64,000 nt of DNA from Monodelphis domestica (Eukaryota; Chordata; Mammalia; Didelphimorphia; Didelphidae), in assembly GCF_027887165.1 (NCBI RefSeq), contig NC_077235.1, positions 7,765,378 through 7,829,377 of the forward strand. The letters are read 5' to 3'. The notes under the pieces were generated by a model. That model was not told the origin of the DNA. It was given only the letters and a program-made list of their open reading frames with translations, and made no database searches. Numbering within the stretch: position 1 is the first letter of the stretch; every line of letters starts with the position of its first letter. Shown piece after piece: positions 13,488-26,807 of the stretch. Made by a program: the position numbers and the translations under genes.

Positions 13488-16186
13488 ATGCCAATGCTTG
13501 CTCAAAGGGATCACTCAATTCTGCGACAAAATATTCAATCTTTCCTCAAAAAATTATACCTACAGAATGGAAAGGTCCCTCAGAATCTCCCAATAAAACC
13601 ATCACTAAATGATGAGCAGTATCCTGAAGTCTCATATACTCTGATATTCAATATTCAAAAGGATCAAGAAATGTTGTTACTCAAGATGGTGAAAGGACAT
13701 CAGAAGCTCTAACGTCTAATGGCGTTTTATATTCTAAGACACAATATTCAATGGGTTATAGCTCAATTGTTCTAAGAAAATGGGAAAGAACTTTAGAAAC
13801 AAATTATAAGAACCTCCTAAGTTGATGATGATTGGTCAAAGGGCCCAGTCCAATCTGTGATACAATATTTAATTTTTTATTAAAATATTATACCTACAGA
13901 AAGGAATGGGACCTCAGAACCTCCTAATACCCCCATCTCTAAACGATGAGGAGTATCCTGAAGACTCAATATATTCTGTTATTCAATATCCACGATGTAC
14001 TAGAAATATTGTTCCTAAGGAATATGAAAGGACATCAGAAGCTCTAAAATCTAATGGCCGTTCACATCCTAAGACACAACATTCAAACTTTTATAGCACT
14101 AATTTTCCATTAAAATGGGAAAAGAGTACAGAAATGAAAAAAACCACTCACTCCATATGATGATAGTTGTTCCTACAGCCCAGTCGTTTCGAAATACAAC
14201 ACTCAAATTTTTAAAGAAATATAGTTTCCACAGAATTGGAAGGGACCCGTGAAGTTTCAAATCACAGCAAGCATAGGGAATGATGACATTTCTAAAGACC
14301 ATTTTCATTCTGAGATACAATATTTAATAAGTACTTGAAATATTGGATCTACAGAATGTGAAAGGTCCTCAGATACTATGAATACCAAGGTGTCAAGAAG
14401 ATGATGTGGGTTCTGACCTCTCAATACATAGTCATATACAATATCCTAGTTGATATAGAAACATTGTTGTACAACATGTGAAATGACCTCAGGAATTCTA
14501 ACTTCTAAGGACTCATTCGTTTCATAGAGAAAATATTCAATGAGTTATAGCATTGTTTGTTCAACAGTTTGAGAAAGAAACTCTTAAATGGCAAGATCTT
14601 ACCTTATCTGTAAGATCATGTGGATTCTCAGGCCCGATTTCATTCTATGACAAAATATTCAGTGTATTAGGAAGATATGAAACAGACAGCAAACTGAAGA
14701 ACTAAATGAAAACAAATACTAATTATAGAAGACAACGAGGATTGTAGTGCGCCATTAAATCGTTCGGTATGGTGTTCAATTCCTTAAGAAATATTGTTGC
14801 TGCAGACGGGGAAAATTGCTCAGAGACACACAAAATAAATAACCTTTCTGCATGACAATGTGTGCTCACAGGATCCAATCCATTCTGTGATACAATATTC
14901 AATATTTTTATAAAAATATTATAGCTACAGAAAGAACAGGGCCTCAGGATCTACTAATACCACCATGTCGATAAGATGAGGAGGATCCTTAGGGCTCGTT
15001 ATTTTCGGATAGGCAATACTGAAGATGTACTAGAAATGTTGTTTCTATAGAATGTGAAAGGACATCAGAAACTCTAAACTCTAATGGCCTTTCACAATCT
15101 AAGACACAACACCCAAGGTATCATAGCTCAATCGTTCTAACAAACTCAGAAAGAAACTTAAGAAACGAACCAGAAGAATTGATTTAAATGTTGAAGCGTG
15201 CTCAAAGACCCCACACCATTCTGGAATACAATATTCAATTTTTTATAAAAATATTATACATACAGAATGGAAAGGGACCTCAGAATCTCCTAATACCAGC
15301 TTCCCTAAACGATGAGGAGTATCCCGATGTCTCAATATGTATTCTGATATTCAATATTCACGATGTACTCGAAATATCGTCTCTAAAGAATGTGAAAGGC
15401 TATGAGAAACAAAAATGTCTAATGGCCTTTCACATTCTAAGACACAATATTTAAAGGGTTATAAGCAGTATTGTTCCACCAAAACGGGAAAGGATCTTAG
15501 AAACAAAAAGTGACACACATTCCAGATGATGATTGTTGTTCCAAGAACATAGTCTGTTTTGATCTATAATATTCATTTTTTTTAAAGAAATGTTGTTCTG
15601 ACCGAATTGGAAGGGTCCAGTGAAACATCAAATCACAGCAAACATACAGAATGATACAAGTAATAAAGATGCTTTTCATTCTCAGATACAACATTCAACA
15701 TGTACTAGAAATTTTGGATCTCCAGAAGATCCTCAGAGGTTATGAATAGCCACATGTCCAGAAAATGATGTGGCTTCTGAAGGCTCAATACATTGTCATA
15801 TACAGTGTCCAACATTTGATAGAAACATTTTTCTACAGTACGTGAAACGACCTCAGAAATTCTGATTTCTATAGGCCCATTACATTGTAAGACAAAATAT
15901 TCAACGAGTTAAAGAAATGTTATACCAACTGATTGAGAATGGAACTCTGAATTGGCAAGATCCTACCTTATTTGGAAGATGATGAGGGTTCTCAGGGCCG
16001 ATTTCATTCTGTGACAAAATAGGGAACATGTTAGAGATACCTACAGAATTGCAAAGAACTTAAAGAAAATCAAAAACCAAACTCCCTAGAAGACAATGAA
16101 GACTGCAGCCACCATTAAAGTCCGAGATACAATATTTAATTACAGAGTGGGAAATTAGCTCAGAAACCAAAAAATACCCTTTCTAC
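13488..16186. repeat. Array copy 6 (class A, duplicate of copy 4)
   Basis: Complete unit carrying the copy 4 variants ('gaaatgttgttactc' near 13669, 'ctcacaggatcc' near 14865, 'acagaaagaacagg' near 14927). A private 'atatttaaaggg' near 15446 closes the recurring small frame early. Confidence 0.95.
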
Positions 16187-18886
16187 ATGCCAATGCTTGC
16201 TCAAAGGGATCACTCAATTCTGCGACAAAATATTCAATCTTTCCTCAAAAAATTATACCTACAGAATGGAAAGGTCCCTCAGAATCTCCCAATAAAACCA
16301 TCACTAAATGATGAGCAGTATCCTGAAGTCTCCATATATTCTGATATTCAATATTCAAAACGGTCTAGAAATATTGTTACTCAAGATGATGAAAGGACAT
16401 CAGAAACTCTAACGTCTAATGGCGTTTTATATTCTAAGACACAATATTCAATGGGTTATAGCCCAATTGTTCTAAGAAAATGGGAAAGAACCTTAGAAAC
16501 AACTTATAAGAACCTCCTAAGTTGATGATGATTGGTCAAAGGGCCCAGTCCAATCTGTGATACAATATTTAATTTTTTATTAAAATATTATACCTACAGA
16601 AAGGAATGGGACCTCAGAACCTCCTAATACCCCCATCTCTAAATGATGAGGAGTATCCTGAAGACTCAATATATTCTGTTATTCAATATCCACGATGTAC
16701 TAGAAATATTGTTCCTAAGGAATGTGAAAGGACATCAGAAGCTCTAAAATCTAATGGCCGTTCACATCCTAAGACACAACATTCAAACTTTTATAGCACT
16801 AATTTTCCATTAAAATGGGAAAAGAGTACAGAAATGAAAAAAATCCACTCACTCCATATGATGATAGTTGTTCCAACAGCCCAGTCGTTTCGAAATACAA
16901 CACTCAAATTTTTAAAGAAATATAGTTTCCACAGAATTGGAAGGGACCCGTGAAGTTTCAAATCACAGCAAGCATAGGGAATGATGACATTTCTAAAGAC
17001 CATTTTCATTCTGAGATACAATATTTAATATGTACTTGAAATATTGGATCTACAGAATGTGAAAGGTCCTCAGATACTATGAAAACCAAGGTGTCAAGAA
17101 GATGATGTGGGTTCTGACCTCTCAATACATAGTCATATACCATATCCTAGTTGATATAGAAACATTGTTGTACAACATGTGAAATGACCCCAGGAATTCT
17201 AACTTCTAAGGACTCATTCGTTTCATAGAGAAAATATTCAATGAGTTATAGCATTGTTTGTTCAACAGTTTGAGAAAGAAACTCTTAAATGGCAAGATCT
17301 TACCTTATCTGTAAGATCATGTGGATTCTCAGGCCCGATTTCATTCTATGACAAAATATTCAGTGTATTAGGAAGATATGAAACAGACAGCAAACTGAAG
17401 AACTAAATGAAAGCAAATACTAATTATAGAAGACAACGAGGATTGTAGTCCGCCATTAAATCGTTCGGTATGGTGTTCAATTCCTTAAGAAATATTGCTG
17501 CTGCAGACGGGGAAAATTGCTCAGAGACACACAAAATAAATAACCTTTCTGCATGACAATGTGTGCTCAAAGGATCCAATCCATTCTGTGATACAATATT
17601 CAATATTTTTATATAAATATTATAGCTACAGAACGAACAGGGCCTCAGGATCTACTAATACCACCATGTCGATAAGATGAGGAGGATCCTTAGGGCTCGT
17701 TATTTTCGGATAGGCAATACTGAAGATGTACTAGAAATGTTGTTTCTATAGAATGTGAAAGGACATCAGAAACTCTAAACTCTAATGGCCTTTCACAATC
17801 TAAGACACAACACCCAAGGTATCATAGCTCAATCGTTCTAACAAACTCAGAAAGAAACTTAAGAAACGAACCAGAAGAATTGATTTAAATGTTGAAGCGT
17901 GCTCAAAGACCCCACACCATTCTGGAATACAATATTCAATTTTTTATAAAAATATTATACATACAGAATGGAAAGGGACCTCAGAATCTCCTAATACCAG
18001 CTTCTCTAAACGATGAGGAGTATCCCGATGTCTCAATATGTATTCTGATATTCAATATTCACGATGTACTCGAAATATCGTCTCTAAGAATGTGAAAGGC
18101 TATGAGAAACAAAAATGTCTAATGGCCTTTCACATTCTAAGACACAATATTCAAAGGGTTATAAGCAGTATTGTCCCACGAAAACGGGAAAGGATCTTAG
18201 AAACAAAAAATGACACACATTCCAGATGATGATTGTTGTTCCAAGAACATAGTCTGTTTTGATCTATAATATTCATTTTTTTTAAAGAAATGTTGTTCTG
18301 ACCGAATTGGAAGGGTCCAGTGAAACATCAAATCACAGCAAACATACAGAATGATACAAGTAATAAAGATGCTTTTCATTCTCAGATACAACATTCAACA
18401 TGTACTAGAAATTTTGGATCTCCAGAAGATCCTCAGAAGTTATGAATAGCCACATGTCCAGAAGATGATATGGCTTCTGAAGGCTCAATACATTGTCATA
18501 TTCAGTGTCCAACATTTGATAGAAACATTTTTCTACAGTACGTGAAACGACCTCAGAAATTCTGATTTCTATAGGCCCATTACATTGTAAGACAAAATAT
18601 TCAACGAGTTAAAGAAATGTTATACCAACTGATTGAGAATGGAACTCTGAATTGGCAAGATCCTACCTTATTTGGAAGATGATGAGGGTTCTCAGGGCCG
18701 ATTTCATTCTGTGACAAAATAGGAAACACGTTAGAGATACCTACAGAATTGCAAAGAACTTAAAGAAAATCAAAAACCAAACTCCCTAGAAGACAATGAA
18801 GACTGCAGCCACCATTAAAGTCCGAGATACAATATTTAATTACAGAGTGGGAAATTAGCTCAGAAACCAAAAAATACCCTTTCTAC
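16187..18886. repeat. Array copy 7 (class B)
   Basis: 2,700-bp unit and the first copy with the class B marker set: 'gtctccatatattctg' near 16328, 'aaaaatccactcac' near 16840, 'gaaagcaaatac' near 17409, 'ttgtagtccgcc' near 17445, 'tatataaatatt' near 17611 and 'aggaaacacgtt' near 18721. The A-to-B switch therefore lies between about 16021 and 16329. Confidence 0.94.
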
Positions 18887-21586
18887 ATGCCAATGCTTGC
18901 TCAAAGGGATCACTCAATTCTGCGACAAAATATTCAGTCTTTCCTCAAAAAATTATACCTACAGAATGGAAAGGTCCGTCAGAATCTCCCAATAAAACCA
19001 TCACTAAATGATGAGCAGTATCCTGAAGTCTCCATATATTCTGATATTCAATATTCAAAACGGTCTAGAAATATTGTTACTCAAGATGGTGAAAGGACAT
19101 CAGAAACTCTAACGTCTAATGGCGTTTTATATTCTAAGACACAATATTCAATGGGTTATAGCTCAATTGTTCTAAGAAAATGGGAAAGAACCTTAGAAAC
19201 AACTTATAAGAACCTCCTAAGTTGATGATGATTGGTCAAAGGGCCCAGTCCAATCTGTGATACAATATTTAATTTTTTATTAAGATATTATACCTACAGA
19301 AAGGAATGGGACCTCAGAACCTCCTAATACCCCCATCTCTAAACGATGAGGAGTATCCTGAAGACTCAATATATTCTGTTATTCAATATCCACGATGTAC
19401 TAGAAATATTGTTCCTAAGGAATGTGAAAGGACATCAGAAGCTCTAAAATCTAATGGCCGTTCACATCCTAAGACACAACATTCAAACTTTTATAGCACT
19501 AATTTTCCATTAAAATGGGAAAAGAGTACAGAAATGAAAAAAATCCACTCACTCCATATGATGATAGTTGTTCCAACAGCCCAGTCGTTTCGAAATACAA
19601 CACTCAAATTTTTAAAGAAATATAGTTTCCACAGAATTGGAAGGGACCCGTGAAGTTTCAAATCACAGCAAGCATAGGGAATGATGACATTTCTAAAGAC
19701 CATTTTCATTCTGAGATACAATATTTAATATGTACTTGAAATATTGGATCTACAGAATGTGAAAGGTCCTCAGATACTATGAATACCAAGGTGTCAAGAA
19801 GATGATGTGGGTTCTGACCTCTCAATACATAGTCATATACAATATCCTAGTTGATATAGAAACATTGTTGTACAACATGTGAAATGACCCCAGGAATTCT
19901 AACTTCTAAGGACTCATTCGTTTCATAGAGAAAATATTCAATGAGTTATAGCATTGTTTGTTCAACAGATTGAGAAAGAAACTCTTAAATGGCAAGATCT
20001 TACCTTATCTGTAAGATCATGTGGATTCTCAGGCCCGATTTCATTCTATGACAAAATATTCAGTGTATTAGGAAGATATGAAACAGACAGCAAACTGAAG
20101 AACTAAATGAAAGCAAATACTAATTATAGAAGACAATGAGGATTGTAGTCCGCCATTAAATCGTTCGGTATGGTGTTCAATTCCTTAAGAAATATTGTTG
20201 CTGCAGACGGGGAAAATTGCTCAGAGACACACAAAATAAATAACCTTTCTGCATGACAATGTGTGCTCAAAGGATCCAATCCATTCTGTGATACAATATT
20301 CAATATTTTTATATAAATATTATAGCTACAGAACGAACAGGGCCTCAGGATCTACTAATACCACCATGTCGATAAGATGAGGAGGATCCTTAGGGCTCGT
20401 TATTTTCGGATAGGCAATACTGAAGATGTACTAGAAATGTTGTTTCTATAGAATGTGAAAGGACATCAGAAACTCTAAACTCTAATGGCCTTTCACAATC
20501 TAAGACACAACACCCAAGGTATCATAGCTCAATCGTTCTAACAAACTCAGAAAGAAACTTAAGAAACGAACCAGAAGAATTGATTTAAATGTTGAAGCGT
20601 GCTCAAAGACCCCACACCATTCTGGAATACAATATTCAATTTTTTATAAAAATATTATACATACAGAATGGAAAGGGACCTCAGAATCTCCTAATACCAG
20701 CTTCCCTAAACGATGAGGAGTATCCCGATGTCTCAATATGTATTCTGATATTCAATATTCACGATGTACTCGAAATATCGTCTCTAAGAATGTGAAAGGC
20801 TATGAGAAACAAAAATGTCTAATGGCCTTTCACATTCTAAGACACAATATTCAAAGGGTTATAGGCAGTATTGTTCCACCAAAACGGGAAAGGATCTTAG
20901 AAACAAAAAATGACACACATTCCAGATGATGATTGTTGTTCCAAGAACATAGTCTGTTTTGATCTATAATATTCATTTTTTTTAAAGAAATGTTGTTCTG
21001 ACCGAATTGGAAGGGTCCAGTGAAACATCAAATCACAGCAAACATACAGAATGATACAAGTAATAAAGATGCTTTTCATTCTCAGATACAACATTCAACA
21101 TGTACTAGAAATTTTGGATCTCCAGAAGATCCTCAGAGGTTATGAATAGCCACATGTCCAGAAGATGATGTGGCTTCTGAAGGCTCAATACATTGTCATA
21201 TACAGTGTCCAACATTTGATAGAAACATTTTTCTACAGTACGTGAAACGACCTCAGAAATTCTGATTTCTATAGGCCCATTACATTGTAAGACAAAATAT
21301 TCAACGAGTTAAAGAAATGTTATACCAACTGATTGAGAATGGAACTCTGAATTGGCAAGATCCTACCTTATTTGGAAGATGATGAGGGCTCTCAGGGCCG
21401 ATTTCATTCTGTGACAAAATAGGAAACACGTTAGAGATACCTACAGAATTGCAAGGAACTTAAAGAAAATCAAAAACCAAACTCCCTAGAAGACAATGAA
21501 GACTGCAGCCACCATTAAAGTCCGAGATACAATATTTAATTACAGAGTGGGAAATTAGCTCAGAAACCAAAAAATACCCTTTCTAC
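18887..21586. repeat. Array copy 8 (class B)
   Basis: 2,700-bp unit with all class B markers of copy 7, including 'gtctccatatattctg' near 19028, 'ttgtagtccgcc' near 20145 and 'aggaaacacgtt' near 21421. Confidence 0.94.
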
Positions 21587-22959
21587 ATGCCAATGCTTGC
21601 TCAAAGGGATCACTCAATTCTGCGACAAAATATTCAATCTTTCCTCAAAAAATTATACCTACAGAATGGAAAGGTCCCTCAGAATCTCCCAATAAAACCA
21701 TCACTAAATGATGAGCAGTATCCTGAAGTCTCATATACTCTGATATTCAATATTCAAAAGGATCAAGAAATATTGTTACTCAAGATGGTGAAAGGACATC
21801 AGAAGCTCTAACGTCTAATGGCGTTTTATATTCTAAGACACAATATTCAATGGGTTATAGCTCAATTGTTCTAAGAAAATGGGAAAGAACCTTAGAAACA
21901 ACTTATAAGAACCTCCTAAGTTGATGATGATTGGTCAAAGGGCCCAGTCCAATCTGTGATACAATATTTAATTTTTTATTAAAATATTATACCTACAGAA
22001 AGGAATGGGACCTCAGAACCTCCTAATACCCCCATCTCTAAACGATGAGGAGTATCCTGAAGACTCAATATATTCTGTTATTCAATATCCACGATGTACT
22101 AGAAATATTGTTCCTAAGGAATGTGAAAGGACATCAGAAGCTCTAAAATCTAATGGCCGTTCACATCCTAAGACACAACAGTCAAACTTTTATAGCACTA
22201 ATTTTCCATTAAAATGGGAAAAGAGTACAGAAATGAAAAAAATCCACTCACTCCATATGATGATAGTTGTTCCAACAGCCCAGTCGTTTCGAAATACAAC
22301 ACTCAAATTTTTAAAGAAATATAGTTTGCACAGAATTGGAAGGGACCCGTGAAGTTTCAAATCACAGCAAGCATAGGGAATGATGACATTTCTAAAGACC
22401 ATTTTCATTCTGAGATACAATATTTAATATGTACTTGAAATATTGGATCTACAGAATGTGAAAGGTCCTCAGATACTATGAATACCAAGGTGTCAAGAAG
22501 ATGATGTGGGTTCTGACCGCTCAATACATAGTCATATACCATATCCTAGTTGATATAGAAACATTGTTGTACAACATGTGAAATAACCTCAGGAATTCTA
22601 ACTTCTAAGGACTCATTCGTTTCATAGAGAAAATATCCAATGAGTTATAGCATTGTTTGTTCAACAGATTGAGAAAGAAACTCTTAAATGGCAAGATCTT
22701 ACCTTATCTGTAAGACCATGTGGATTCTCAGGCCCGATTTCATTCTATGACAAAATATTCAGTGTATTAGGAAGATATGAAACAGACAGCAAACTGAAGA
22801 ACTAAATGAAAGCAAATACTAATTATAGAAGACAACGAGGATTGTAGTCCACCATTAAATCGTTCGGTATGGTGTTCAATTCCTTAAGAAATATTGTTGC
22901 TGCAGACGGGGAAAATTGCTCAGAGACACACAAAATAAATAACTTTTCTGCATGACAAT
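21587..22959. repeat. Array copy 9 (partial, class B with an A patch)
   Basis: About 1,373 bp, stopping right at the half-unit boundary ('catgacaat'). It opens with class A sequence ('tctcatatactctg' near 21729, 'agaagctctaacg' near 21801) and becomes class B by about 21888 ('gaaccttagaaacaactt'). It stays B to the end. The last 4 bases (22956-22959, 'caat') are shared with the L1 that follows. Confidence 0.92.
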
Positions 22960-25504
22960 CTCCTTAATGAACACAGATGCAAAAATCTTAAATATGATAC
23001 TAGCAAAAAGACTCCAGCAAGTGATCATGTGGGTTACTCACTACGATCAGGTGGGATTTATACCAGGAATGCAAGGATCATTCAATATTAGGAAAGCCCT
23101 CTACATAATTGACAATATCAACAAGCAAACGAACAAAAATCACATGATTATTTCAATATATGCAGAAAAAGCCTTTGACAAAATACAACTCATTCCTATT
23201 AAAAACACTAGAAAGTATAGGAATAGAAGGGCCTTTCCTAAAAATAATAAACAGTATTTTTCTAAAACCATCAGCCAACATCATCCTCAATGGGAATAAA
23301 GTAGATGCATTCCAAATAAGTTCAGGAGTGATACAAGGATGCCCATTATCACCTCTATTATTTAACATTGTACTAGAAACACTAGCAGTAGCAATTAGAG
23401 AAGAGAAAGAAATTGAAGGTATTAAAATTTGTAATGAGGAGACCAAGCTATCACTCTTTGCAGATGATATGATGGTCTCCTTAAGGAATCCTAGAGAATC
23501 AACTAAAAAGCTAGTGGAAATAATCGACAACTTTAGCAAAGTTGCAGGATACAAAATAAACCCACACAAATGATCAGCATTTCTATATATCTCCAACCCA
23601 TTTCAGCAGCAAGAATTAGAAAGAGGAATTCCATTTAAAATCACCCTAGACAAAATAAAATACTTAGGAATCTATCTGACGAGACAAACACAGGAAATAT
23701 AGAACACAACTACAAAACACTTTCCACACAATTAAAACTAGATCTAAACAATTGGAAAAACATCAACTGCTCATGGGTAGGACGAGCTAACATAATCAAA
23801 ATGACAATCCTACCCAAACTAATTTACTTATTTGGGGCCATACCCATCAAACTACTAAAAAACTATTTAATAGATTTAGGAAAAAAATAACAAATTTTAT
23901 TTGGAAGAACAAAATATCAAGAATATCAAAGGAAATAATGAAAAATATGTGAAGGAAGGTGACCTAGCAGTACCAGTTCTTAAACTGTACTATAAAGCAG
24001 TAATCATCAAACACACATGATACTGGCTAAGAGACAAAAGGGAGGATCAGTGGAATAGACTTGGGGTAAGTGAGCTCAGTAAGACAGTCTATGATAAACC
24101 CAAAGATCCCAGCTTTGGGGGAAAACCCACTATTTGACAAAAACTGCTGGGAAAATTGGAAAACAGTATGGGAGAGATTATGTTTAGGTCAACATCTCAC
24201 ACTCTATACCAAGATAAACTCAGAATGGGTGAATGACTTGAACATAAAGAATGAAACAATAAGTAAATTAGGTGAACACAGAATAGTATACTTGTCAGAT
24301 CTTTGTGAAAGGAAAGATTTTAAGACCAAGCAAGAGTTAGAAAAAAATACAAAATGCAAAATAGATAATTTTGATTACATTAAATTAAAAAGGTCTTGTA
24401 TAAACAAAACCCATGCAGTCAAAATTAGAATGGAATCAACAAATTGTGAAATAATCTTTATACCAAAAACCTCTGACAAAGGTCTAATCACTCAAATTTA
24501 TAAGGAATTAAATCAATTGTACAAAAATCAAGCCATTCTCCAGTTGATAAATGGGCAAGGGACATGAATAGGCAATTTTCAGTCAAAGAAATCAAAACTA
24601 TTAATAATCACATGAAAATTTTTTCTAAATCTCTTATAATCAGAGAAATGCAAATCAAAACAACTCTAAGGTACCACCTAACACCTAGCAGATTGGCCAA
24701 CAGGACAGCAAGGGAAAGTAATAAATGTTGGAGGGGATGTGGCAAAATTGGGAAATTAATGCATTGCTGGTGGAGTTGTTAACTGATCCAACCATTCTGG
24801 AAGGCAATTTGAAACTATGTCTAAAGGGCGCTAAAAGCCTGTCTGCTCTTTGATCCAGCCATAGCACTGCTGGGTTTACACTTCAAAGAGATAAATAAGG
24901 AAAAAGACCTGTACAAAAATCTTATAGCCTCACTCTTTGTGGTGGCAAAAATTTGGAAAATGAGTGGATGCCCTCCGATTGGGCAATGGCTGAACAAATT
25001 GTTGTATCTGTTGATGGAATAGTATTCTGCTCAAAGGAATAAAAAATGGAGGGATTCCATATGAAGTGGAACAACCTCCAGGAAGTGATGCAGAGTGAGA
25101 GGAGCAGAACCAAAACATTGTACATAGAGACATTGTGGTACAATTGAATATAATGGACTTCTCTACTAGCAGCAATGTAATAATGATCCAGGATAATTTT
25201 GTAGGACTTATGAGAAAGAACACTATCCACATTCAGAGGAAGAATTGGGAATAGAAACACAGAAGAAAAACAACTGCTTGATCACATGGGTCGATGGGGA
25301 TATGACTAGTGACTTAGAGTCTACACAATCACCCTATTACAAATATTAATAATATGGAAATAAGTCTTGATCAATGACACATGTATAACACAGTGGATTT
25401 GCTCATTGACTATGGGAAGGGGCAGGAGGGAAAGAATATGAATCATGTAACCATGGAAATATATTCTAAATTAATTAAATAACAATTTTCAATTCAGAAA
25501 AATA
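22956..25504 (+). mobile_element. L1 LINE fragment, 3' half (ORF2 RT to 3' end), at array edge
   Basis: It begins inside L1 ORF2 ([19 protein letters not shown]...) and continues through the RT core, where [15 protein letters not shown] (near 23447) keeps the FADD residues. The C-terminal cysteine motif CWRGCGKIGKLMHCWWSC lies near 24728, and a 3'UTR ends in an A-rich tail near 25500. Reading is broken by several frameshifts and stops, so this is a decayed fragment. The same regions align with the intact L1 at 56741-59296. At the left junction only 'caat' is shared with the array, and the expected target-site duplication was not found on the right side. Confidence 0.93.
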
Positions 25505-26342
25505 AAGTCTCACTTGTCATCTCATAAACCTGATGTAAGATGATCTTATGGGTTTTAAGGGCCTATTACACTCTGGAACACTGTTCTAATTGTTGCAGAA
25601 TTAAACATCTCTTATCTGGTAGAGACCTCAATAGCTAAAAAGACAACTGCAAACATAAAATATTTCTTTAATAGCATAGATATTATGCTGTCTTATAGCA
25701 TTTGAAGGAATATATGCATTGATGGACAAACACCTGCCTCTGAGGCAGCCACTTCTACAGTTTCAAAACTCCATGAGTTTAAAAGACTGACCCATTCAGC
25801 TCTGGAGGAACATATTCAATAAGTCACAGGCTGATGGCACCTTACAGCTGGCATTTTAGCTGCTGTCAAATAAATACTTCCAAAGTAACTCCCAGTAGAG
25901 TACTCATCTTCTCTTACTTACTGTATGAGTCACCAAGACTCACAACCAACAGTGACACCTATGTCCATCCAAGTCTCACTTATATCCTCATACACTTAAT
26001 GGGAAAGATGATAATGTGCATTGTAAGGGGCCATTCAACTCTGAGACATGGTGTTCTCAATGTATGTCAGAGTTGGGAGGGTCCTTAGCAGCTAAAAAGA
26101 TGACTGAACTCATGAAATACAACTTTTCTTTAAGAAAATAGTCATTTTATCACTGTATGGCCCTTGAACAAACATGCCCATTTGGGGGAAAGCCCTTGCC
26201 TCCTGAAGCAGCCAATTCCATTTTTCAAGAACATTATTAGGTCCAAAGGGATTTCATAAGAGAAGTCTGAAATGGATTCTCATAATTTTGTATTCAGTGT
26301 TTCTATAAACTGCCCAAGAGGCAAGGAAAACCATCTAATTTC

Positions 26343-26807
26343 TTTTTTTAAAAAACATTATTTTATTTGGTCATTTACAAACATTATTCATTGGAAAGAG
26401 AGATTATTTTCTTTTCCTCCCCCTCTCCCATAGCCGATGCACGATTCCACTGGGTATCACATGTGTTCTTTATTTGAACCCATTTCCATGTTGTTGGTAT
26501 CTGCATTAGGGTGTTCATTTAGAGTCTCTCCTCAGTCATATCCCCTCCACCCCTGTAGTCGAGCAGTTGCTTTTCATCGGTGTTTTTACTCCCACAGTTT
26601 ATCCTCTGCTTGTGGATAGTGTTTTTTAGATCCCTGCAAGTTGTTCAGGATCACTGCATTGCCACTAATGGAGAAGTTCATTACATTCATTTGTGCCACA
26701 GTGTATCGGTCTCTGTGTACAATGTTCTCCTGCTTCTGCTCCTCTCGCTCTGCATCACTTCCTGGAGGTTGTTCCAGTCTCCATGGAATTCCTCCACTTT
26801 ATTATTC
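26343..26807 (-). mobile_element. 5'-truncated L1 insertion, minus strand
   Basis: Antisense L1 3' end: an A-tail (as T-run) at the left, then L1 3'UTR and the last ORF2 codons reading leftward. Flanked by a target-site duplication 'aaaaccatctaatttc' at 26327-26342 and 26808-26823. It splits one decayed ~720-bp unit. Confidence 0.93.

Larger units (their letters stand above)
1..22959. repeat. Homogenised 2.7-kb higher-order tandem repeat array
   Basis: The same ~2,699-bp sequence recurs head to tail. A 'catgccaatgcttgctcaaa' landmark has its ATG at 2693, 5392, 8091, 10789, 13488, 16187, 18887 and 21587, giving steps of 2699, 2699, 2698, 2699, 2699, 2700 and 2700. Copies differ by only scattered substitutions and rare 1-2 bp indels. 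Each unit holds about 24 short degenerate monomers (~112 bp) in a trimer rhythm and splits into two diverged halves (about 1,364 + 1,335 bp). It is AT-rich. Short reading frames of 60-115 codons recur in every copy but change length with single substitutions, so I treat it as noncoding satellite DNA. The array enters from outside the window on the left and stops at an L1 on the right. Confidence 0.97.

Noticed and set aside
1-22500. Recurring 60-115-codon frames in every 2.7-kb unit (for example 412-666, 1694-1918, 4393-4734)
   Set aside because: They recur because the DNA recurs. Lengths change between copies through single substitutions or a 1-nt deletion, frames overlap on both strands, and related frames in the same unit reflect the internal monomers. 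No signal of protein constraint.
1-22959. Array as a CRISPR-like or gene-cluster array
   Set aside because: Unit length, AT content, lack of spacers and the eukaryotic repeat context rule out CRISPR. No shared long frame supports a gene family.
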